From Candidatus Omnitrophota bacterium (GTDB taxonomy: Bacteria > Omnitrophota > Gorgyraeia > Zapsychrales > JANLHA01), in the NCBI GenBank assembly GCA_023247795.1, contig JAHFFT010000022.1, positions 1 through 34,255 of the forward strand: a stretch of DNA of 34,255 bases, given 5' to 3'. Below, one piece after another: positions 25,201-34,200 of this stretch. The stretch's first letter is position 1; each line of letters begins with the position of its first letter. The notes under the pieces are model-generated. The model saw only the letters and a program-made list of their open reading frames with translations. It ran no database searches and was not told the DNA's origin. The position numbers and the translations under genes are program-made.

Positions 25201-28200
25201 ACTTAACGAAACCCGGCATTGAAGGTTTGGAACGGATGTTAAGCCGCACTCATTTGATTGCCGCCGGCGGGACAAGCACGCCGTATTATTTTACGTTGGC
25301 TCACGCGGTATCTTTAACCAAAGATGAAAATAAGAACCTCTGGAGTGTTGATACCTTCTGGCATTTCTTGACGCAGAACCAATATCAAACGCATTTTGAG
25401 CACCTGAAGAAAAATATTTCGCGCAAACTGTGGGAATCCCATTTAACCGAAAAAGAAGAATATCAAACCCGCGCGATCCGCGCTTTATTGTATCAAGGGA
25501 AAATCGAGGAGTTTTATCAGGCGCTGTCAGTGTCAAGTTTTACAGCGGAAACAAAAGCAAAAGTTAAGCTGATGCCGCTGGTCAATGATTTATTAACACT
25601 GTTATTGTCAGGGCAATTTGTTTCATATGAAGCTAAGGTTAAACAAGAAGAAGCTCAATTAAAGACGATTGAGAATTTGTATGAACGCCTCAGCACGCTC
25701 ACGGCGTTGGGTGAGCTTCTGCAGATGATCTTTAGCTTAGAGAAGGGCGAGTCACTGGCCTTTAGGGCGGAATTGTTGAAGATTCAGAAGCAGGTTTCCG
25801 GACGTCAAGCGCACCGGGCGCTTGATAACGTATTTACCGAGGTGATGGATGCCACGATCAAGGAACGGCCGCTGGATTGGGCATTGATCAACCGCTCGAT
25901 GATCCCTCTAAGCGCGGTGAAGAATGAGGTCAATGATTTGATCATCCATAGCCGGGATCTTTTGATCAATATTGAGAATCAGGAGGAATTGATCAACGAT
26001 TATCGTAAGAAGGTTTCTGATAAAAATCTTTTTGACGCGGTCATGAAGACGATGGAAGAATTTGTCAACTGGCATTTGCCCACCACTTGGCGCCTGGCCT
26101 CAACCATCACTCAGGACATTGATACGACCCGTGCTTATATCGAGCATTGGTATCACGATAAGAGATTCCAGGAGATTAAGAAGAAGAAAGAAACCTTTGA
26201 AACGGTAACCGCGCTGGAAGAAGAATATTTCACAAAAGTCGATCAATTCTATCGCCGCATTGTTTGGGAGAAGATCCAGGTCTTGTTTATGGAAGGGCGG
26301 TTGCGAAACTTTGTCAATATCAATTTATCAAGTCCGGTCAATGTGGACAGCCCGGTTGATGATGATACCATTGAAGCAGCGGCAAAAGACAAGGCCAAGA
26401 AGGAAATTGTTAAAGAATCTGTTGAGATCATGAAGTTCTTCCGCGATAAGGGCATTGAGCATGTCCGTTCCAGTCCGGCGGCGTTCCCGGTTGGCGATCA
26501 AGTGACACCTCGTAAGTATACCAGCGTCTGGGGTCCGGCGCTTTCGCAAATGCGAGGCGATTATTTCTGGGCCTGGGATTCTCATCAAGAGTTCAGCCGC
26601 TGGAGCGCGGTTGACGGGTTGCGCATCGGCACCGAACTGACGCGCGATCCTAAACTAGCGGTTATCTTAAACCGCACGTCGATTTTTAATGACGGCTTGA
26701 CCAATATCGCCAGCGTTTACTCGGTCATGGACAGCGTTTGGATGGGGCCGGTCATGCGTTTCTATAACAAGATTTCAACCCTCGGATTTTATGGTAAAGG
26801 CATCAACCGTACCCGTTCGTTTTTAAAGTGGGAAGGGTTGCAAGATGACTACGCTTCGGAAGACCTTGTTGGTGCTTTGGTTCAGGTCCTGCGCGGTATG
26901 AAGGTTAAGTATGTCGAGTATGTTCAAACTTCTTGGCGAAGTCCGATGTCGGTGATGGCTTCGCTGGTGCCGCTAGCTCGTTACGCCGCTGGCGCGGTCG
27001 AACTGTTGATGCGACGTCAGTTCAAACGATTCTTGATTTCCGAACACATTGGCTGGGAGAACAAGCTAGGGGTCTTTATGGCGCTGGCGCATTATCTACG
27101 AAAGCCTTGGGTCGCCTTTAGCATTATCTCGGTCACGGCCTTAACTTTTATCTTCAATAATTATATCCATCCGCTTAATCCGTTTTTAGGGTTACCGTCT
27201 GGTTGGCTGTTAGTGCTCCTTTCTACCTTTATTACTTTGGCGGTTAATTTTAATACGTGGCGATATTATGTTGAAGAAACCGGGTCGGTGCTGATCGGAA
27301 CCATAGAGACGGTCAAGCGAATTGTTGTCGGATTTCCGTTTTACGTTTTATTGATTCCTTACTATGTGGTGCGCGGGGTGAGTAAAGGGATCAATGGACA
27401 ACCCAGCTTCTTTGTCACTTCAAAAGAATTATCGCTTTTTGAAGTTCCGGACGCGGAGCTGTTCAGACAAGCCGGATTTGTTTGGTCAAAGATCGCCGGT
27501 GTTTTTGTCGCTTTAAGCTTTATGGCGCCGTTCAAACCGATTCTTGTCATTGTCTTTGGAACGTATATCTTGGCCTTGGCCTCATGGACGTATGGGATTT
27601 ATCTCTACGCTTATCGGGAAACCAAGACGAACGGCAGTGATTACTGGACGCCGGTTAATATTTTGCGGGCCATGAACGCGGCCTTTAAAATGAACCATAA
27701 AGTCAGTTTTGTCGGATTTGTGGCCAGCATTGCTGCTTCGTTTGCCGGGGTGATCGCCATCGGACGCGTGGTTGATCCGCTATGGGGAACAAGTCTCGCG
27801 CCTAAAATTTTACCTTTCATTCCGTTTTTAATTTTGGTTTATCTGATTCAATCGCTGGTTCGACAAGCAAGTCCGCGTTACGGCAAAGATGATTACCGCT
27901 GGTACGATAGCTTTATTTTACCGGGCGTGCCGATACGCGGTCTGTTGACGGACATAGTTTATCTGGTCAAACACATCCGTTGGATGAATTTGGGATGGGC
28001 AGGTTTGGTTGTTGGGATTGGTTTAGTGATCAAATATCTTGGCAGTATCACGTTTAGAGGATATTTTGGTAGCGTGGTGATCTTGGCAATCGTCACCGCA
28101 TTCCTCACCCAACCGACCCGAGGCATGGGAAGAGTTGAAAAATCCAGAACGGGTAAGCATTTGACCGAAACGGAGATCGAGGTGAAATCATCTTGGTCGC

Positions 28201-31200
28201 AGTTAGAAAACACTTTATTCGCGGACGTAAAGACAGTCTATATCGTATTTGGTTTGGGTGCCGCCGCACTGGTGGCCTGGTTGATGTCTGATCCAACCCT
28301 TGGTTTGTTGGCAGGGGTGTTTGTCCCATTCTTCAATATTTTGGCAAAAGAGACGACCAAGACAAATTCCTACGATCATTTGTTTGACGATCTGCCGGTT
28401 CCGCAACTGTATCGCAAAACCCTAGAACAAACCGGCGGCCTTCAGATGGACATTGAATCGGCAAGAGAGTATTTGACTCGGGAGTACTTTAATAGCGACA
28501 TTTTGCGAAAAGATGTTGTGGTGATGGGCGGGGTCTTACGCGATCTTATTTTAAGAAATGATTTTGAGCTTGATCGTCATGGCGATATTGATGTCTTGAT
28601 CCGGGTTGTATTGACACAGGAAGAAGAAGAGGCCATGCGGCTTGATGTTTATCGTTCGATCTTTGGCGGTGAAGAAATCTTTAAGGAAGATAAGGAAGTC
28701 AATTTGCGGAATTTGCAAAAACTCAGCGATGAGATTGTTTATGGTCATCTCCATCGCGAAAAGAAGACTCTCGCGTACAAGAATTTTATCCAGGCGGTCA
28801 AAAGGGCGAAGGGGCAGGCCTTATTCTTTACCGGCAGTCGCACGGAAACCATCGATATCCGCGAATCGATCGAAGAACCGGAAAATTTTGAGCACAACTT
28901 CAACGAACTCTTGCGATTCCGCTATTGGCATGCCCGACGGGAACGGGTTTTAAGAGATCTTCGAACCAAGGCGCGCGGCATCGATCCTTCCGGTCAATTG
29001 TTTAATAGTACATTCTTTATCCAGGGAAAGCGCATCAATCTGATCGGCGCGATTGATGAAATGGGCAGAATATTTACAACAAAGAAAATGCTTCCCATTT
29101 TTAAAGAAGATCTGATCTATGATTCCCTTTCCCGTTTGGCGGTTTCTTTGGATACCAAGGATGTTTATCATGAGATATTGACCCTGGAACATCTGCGGAC
29201 ACGTTATTTGGCAGAAGGCAATCCGTTGCAAGGGTCTTGGCATGATATTTCTCTTGAACAAGTGATCCGATTTGTTCAGTTGATGATACGTTATCCGCAA
29301 GCAACTGTTGCCCCGGGATTGATGACGCGGATCAAAGCCTTCTTTAACGATTTTGCCAGCGAGGAGCCGAGGCACCGGGTCATTAAGGAATGGAAGGATA
29401 AAGAGAAGGAGTTGAAGAAACAAAAGCCGGCTGAAGCAGGCGAGGCAAGTGAAGAAACCGCGGCGCCGACGGCAAAGGCAGGATCTCCAAGCGCGCCGAC
29501 GGCCGCGGCAGCGAAGGGGAAGACGGAAGCCCCTGCTGAAGGAAAACCGGCTGAAGCAGGCGAGGCAAGTGAAGAAACCGCGGCGCCGACGGCCGCGGCA
29601 GCGAAGGGGAAGACGGAAGCCCCTGCTGAAGGAAAACCGGCTGAGGCAGGCGAGGCAAGTGAAGAAACCGCGGCGCCGACGGCCGCGGCAGCGAAGGGGA
29701 AGGCGGAAGCGCCTGCTGAAGGAAAACCGGCAAAAGCAGCTAGCCCCAGCGCGCCGACCGCTGCTAAAGCGGCGCCAGAAGCAGAGACAGCAGAGCCAAC
29801 AGCGAAAGCGGCCGGCGGCCTGACGCCGGAACAGATTCAGAAAGAATTCCGTCAACATTTTAAAGTCGAAGACATGTTAGACCTGATCTTTAAACACAGT
29901 GTTGATCTGGAAAAGACTGTCGTGTTGCTTTCGAATGATTTTCTTGAGATGGGAGGGTTTATTGCTCAAAGCGGGGTTGATCTTAATGAGTATAAAGAAA
30001 AGAAATATCCTGATATTTCCGAGAGTTCACTGTTTGATCGGGAAAAAGGATTGGGGCTGATTGATTGCTTTATTCAAAATGAAACAGTGAAAGTCGAAGA
30101 GATTGATCGCGATCAAATGGAGCAAAAGATCCTCGATCATCTCTTCGCTGATAAGACCAGAAAGAATTTTGAGAAACTCTTGCAAGAGCTTCGTATTGAA
30201 GGCGGTAACTTGGCCGATGCTCAGATTAAGCTGACGGTTAATGAGCTGGTAGGAAAGATCGTCGAAAAGGTCTTGGAACTTTATCCCGCGACGGTTAAGG
30301 GTGAAGATGTCGCTGATCATTTGATGCAAATATCCGATCGCGTTGAAATTGAAGATAAGGTGAACGATATTCTTGACAGCAGGATTGCAAGCAAGAATCA
30401 GACGATCAAAGAAATCCTTTTAACCGAATCGAATGTGACTCTGCGAAACCTGAAATTGAACAATTTGATTTTGAGGGTGGCAGAAGCTTACTTCAAGAAT
30501 GAATTTGACCTCTCGGTTAAAGATCTTTTTGTCGATTCGGAGCTGAAAGGTGATCTTAATGCTTCCGGTTTAATAACAGAAAAGCAGATCGAATCCGCTA
30601 AGCATCAACCGATCGCGGTTTATGTGCCGGGGAGCGTGTCCGGCGCATTCAAAGACATTCATGTTCTTCTCGGGCTGTTAGTCAATAACCCATTAATGGT
30701 TGTCCAGATCATCGCGGCAAAGGATCATCAGCTTAGCCAGTTTGATGATCAAGTTGACCGACGTCTGACGTGGGATGAGTTGCAAGAATTGATGGTCAGT
30801 GAGCCGCTCTTTGCCCTTTTAGTTGATCAGGGCCGCATTGTGATTCCGGGCTTGAAAGAAGGCAAGATTGAAAATCCGTATACCGCCGAAACGATTATCC
30901 CCGGCCTTTATCTGCCGGCACCGCGGCTGTTAGGCGCGAAACGAAGAGGAGAAATGCCGGCTATCGGACGTCATCCTAATCCCTATTCTTTGCAAGATGG
31001 GCTAAAGATCATTTACCGGGCGATGGAGGCGCAAGAGCCGTTTGTATTGGCCTTTATGGATATCGATTCCTTGACGAAATACCATCATACCTTTGCTCGG
31101 CAGTTTAAATTAGCGGGTAAGGTTCGTTTGATCATTGAGGATATCTTACGGGATTTCAATGAAGACTATGGTCATTTGGGTCTGCATGCCGATCAAATCA

Positions 31201-34200
31201 TTGGCTTTGGTGATGAGTCGCTGATCTTTATCAAAGGGATCACAAGCCAGCCGGAAGCGGATAAGATTTTAAATATGATCCGTGAAGAAGTGATTCAGCG
31301 CACCATCAACCGACTGGCCATGGCGGAATTTGATAACATTTCCTTAACGAACCGAAAGCAATTTAGAGCGATCAACCGACAACTGCATTATGAACTGATC
31401 CAGTTCCACGGGACTTATTCGATGATTTTTGATATCCGCGACGACATGACGCCGCAAGAATCGTTGGCTAAACAGCTGGAAACCGTCAATCGCGTCTTAC
31501 TTTCGCAACAGGGTCATCACTTGAGCGCTCATGTCGCAGGGGTTGTCCCAGCGCTCAGTATTTCTTTAGGCGCCATCGTTCACGGCGCTGATCCCGCTTA
31601 CCAGGATAATGAAGCGTGGAAGAATATGAAGTGGCGCAACCTGAAATATCAATTGAGCAAACTCAAAGGGCGAAGTAAAGATTATGGCGGCAATCGCGTG
31701 ACGATGGACGTCATTGGTCAAGTACCGGAACAATCGCAGCGTGATTTTGAGGTCAAAGCGAAAGAAAAGGACTCTTTGGACTTTTATGTGGGTGATGTGG
31801 ATGTCACTAAATTTCTTAAGTCATTACAAAAGAATAAGAAAGCCGATCTGATGATACGCGAAAAACTTGGTTTGAATTGGGATAATACAGAGGAGAGGGT
31901 TTTGATTTCGGTGATGAATGAGATACTTCAGATGCCGGATTTTCATTCTAAGGTTGATGCCAATTCCTTTAAGGCATCTTTACACATAGAGATACAGAAA
32001 CTGCTTGAAAAGGCGCAACAGCCAAACGCGTCGCTTGGGGAAGCGGAATTAAAGCGACTGAACCGGATGTTGTTAGAGACTATTTATCCACAAGAAATTC
32101 GGACTCAGCTCTATGTTCGGTGCGCAGCAACGCAGACATTGGTCAATGTTGATAATTCAGCGGTTATGGTTTTAAAGCAAGGCGAATACGGCGGATTGGA
32201 TGATCATGTGCAAAGAAAATTGATTGAAAAGATATTGCCCGATTATCAGCTCAAGGTTGGCCGAAGAGGAGCGCTGCGGCTTGATGAGGTTCTGAGAATT
32301 TGGGGTCTTACCGGTATTTTAGACCGATTAGAAATGTTGAGGAACAGTGTTCCGGATTCCGCGAAGGGTCTTGTTGAGCAGGCCATTTTTTTTGTGAAGA
32401 GCAACGATGCTCAATTTGGTGTGACGGGTAACAACAATGCCGAAAGTTTTAAAAACTGGATGGACGATCGGGTACAAGAAGTTGAGAAGCAAACCGCTGA
32501 CGCGCCATCGCCGTTTGACAACGTGCATTTTGCCGCGTTAACGTTTTTATGGCTCACCTTAAAGATGGATACCCAAGTTATGCGTTTGACACGACGTAAT
32601 GGAGTTCAACGTAGAGATATTTTAGCCAAGTATGGGTATAGCGAAGCGACAGCCAAAGAGTGGTTTAGAAACAAATATGGCTGGATCGTGGACGATATCA
32701 ATGCCATGGCCGAACAGGACTTTATCAACATCATTGTCGGATCCGCCCATACCATGGAAAATGCTTATACCTTACGCGGGGAGATAGGTTACGAACTTCT
32801 CTTTGGCCATTTGCGACACGCGGTCCGTGAGGCGGAAAAAATCGGCGTACCTTACCGCGCGATTTATGCCGCGTTGAATGCCATCCACGTGCCCACGTTA
32901 AAAGAACTTGCGGAAAACGAGCAAGCGATTTGGGAAAGGGAGACAGCAACTCTTATGCCATATCAACGAACACCCTATAATGCTCAAGCCCCGCCTGCGG
33001 GACAGCCGATCGATGATATTTCTAAGGCTTATGAAGAAATTTTACCGGTTGAATATAAAAATCCGCAGCAGATTGTTGAGCAACTTGAAAAAGCAGTTAA
33101 AGACCTGCCCGCTGGTTTACTTCCCGAACAGCGTTATCTCATCAAGGCCCGCATTCAAGGGTTGATTAAGGATATCAAGCAAGCCCACACATCAGATCAA
33201 TACACCTTTTATAAATCACTTGTCTTGATGAGCGAATATATGAAGGAAGTCGCTCGTCAGCTTCGGGATAAACAAGCAAACGATAAGAGTTTCCATATCT
33301 ATATCGCCCGTGACGCCGCCAACTTCTATCAGGCCGGATACTTGCTAGCCGAGGATAAAAAAGCATTTAAGAAGAACAATGGTGTTTATGAACTTTCCCG
33401 CGCCAAGTTGGGCAGCGCGCATATCGTTATGATAACGCTTATTAGAGAGGCCTTTGCCGACGCCAACAAAAATAATTTCTGGGAAGTCCTTTTAGATAAA
33501 TTTAGGCTTAAGGTGGAAGAAAACCGCGAGTTTAAAAATAAGGTGGAGGAGATTTATAACGAAGTGACTCCCTGTTTGGATAAGGCTAACGGTAGAAATA
33601 TTCGTATTATTGAAAGTATGGCGCAGGGGATTATAACGACCTTCTTAAAGGCCACCATTCTTTATAAATCATCAGACCGTTATTCGAAGGAAAATCAGAT
33701 TCATGAGTTCATCGCCTCCCCAAAACACGCAGAAGATATCCCGGATATGACCAAGAAAGGAAGGGTGGTTGAAAAGGCCGATTTGACCACCGAGCAAGTT
33801 AAGCAATGGCTTGCTAAACATCATTTTAAATTCCATGGAAATATTCTTGAACAACCGGATAAAACGAAAAGCAACTGGGACCAAATCATTTTGGCTGATT
33901 TAACCGCCCAGATTTATCAGCCGTTTTATCCTTATTCCGAGGTCAATTTAGGTCATCCGATTGAGCGCAATGGTCAGGGCCTATTACGATCATCATTGAT
34001 CAAACACATTGGATTTAGACTCAAACAAACCTTGTTAAGCAATGCCATGCTGGCTGAAATTCCAGCATTTGCAGAAAATATTAATGAGGGCTTCTTGGAA
34101 ATGGATGATCCTAATGATTTCTTGCTGCCGGATCAAGATCAGTTGTCTGATGACGGCAAGGCCTTGTTCAATTTCATTGTTGTTAAGCACCACGAACTTT

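Noticed and set aside
29431..29729. Regularly spaced repeats as a CRISPR array
   Set aside because: Units are contiguous, keep the reading frame and have no unique spacers; they are a coding tandem repeat.
29449..29823. 124-residue very basic ORF on the plus strand in another frame
   Set aside because: Frame shadow of the same repeat linker; it has no separate start signals and lies wholly inside the open giant frame.
28950..29858. 302-residue ORF on the minus strand, Arg/Cys/Phe-rich
   Set aside because: It is the reverse-strand shadow of the GC-rich Ala/Pro/Glu/Lys repeat linker; low-complexity repeats naturally lack stops in several frames.
31762..32104. Similar flanks aagaaaaggac and aagaaattcggac around cassette 3, as a possible target duplication
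   Set aside because: The match needs a two-base gap and the distance is not a multiple of three, so it does not fit the 303-bp pattern of the other cassettes.
32610..32670. Helix-turn-helix as evidence for a transcription regulator
   Set aside because: A single HTH-like stretch within a giant helical chain is common by chance; no other DNA-binding feature is seen.
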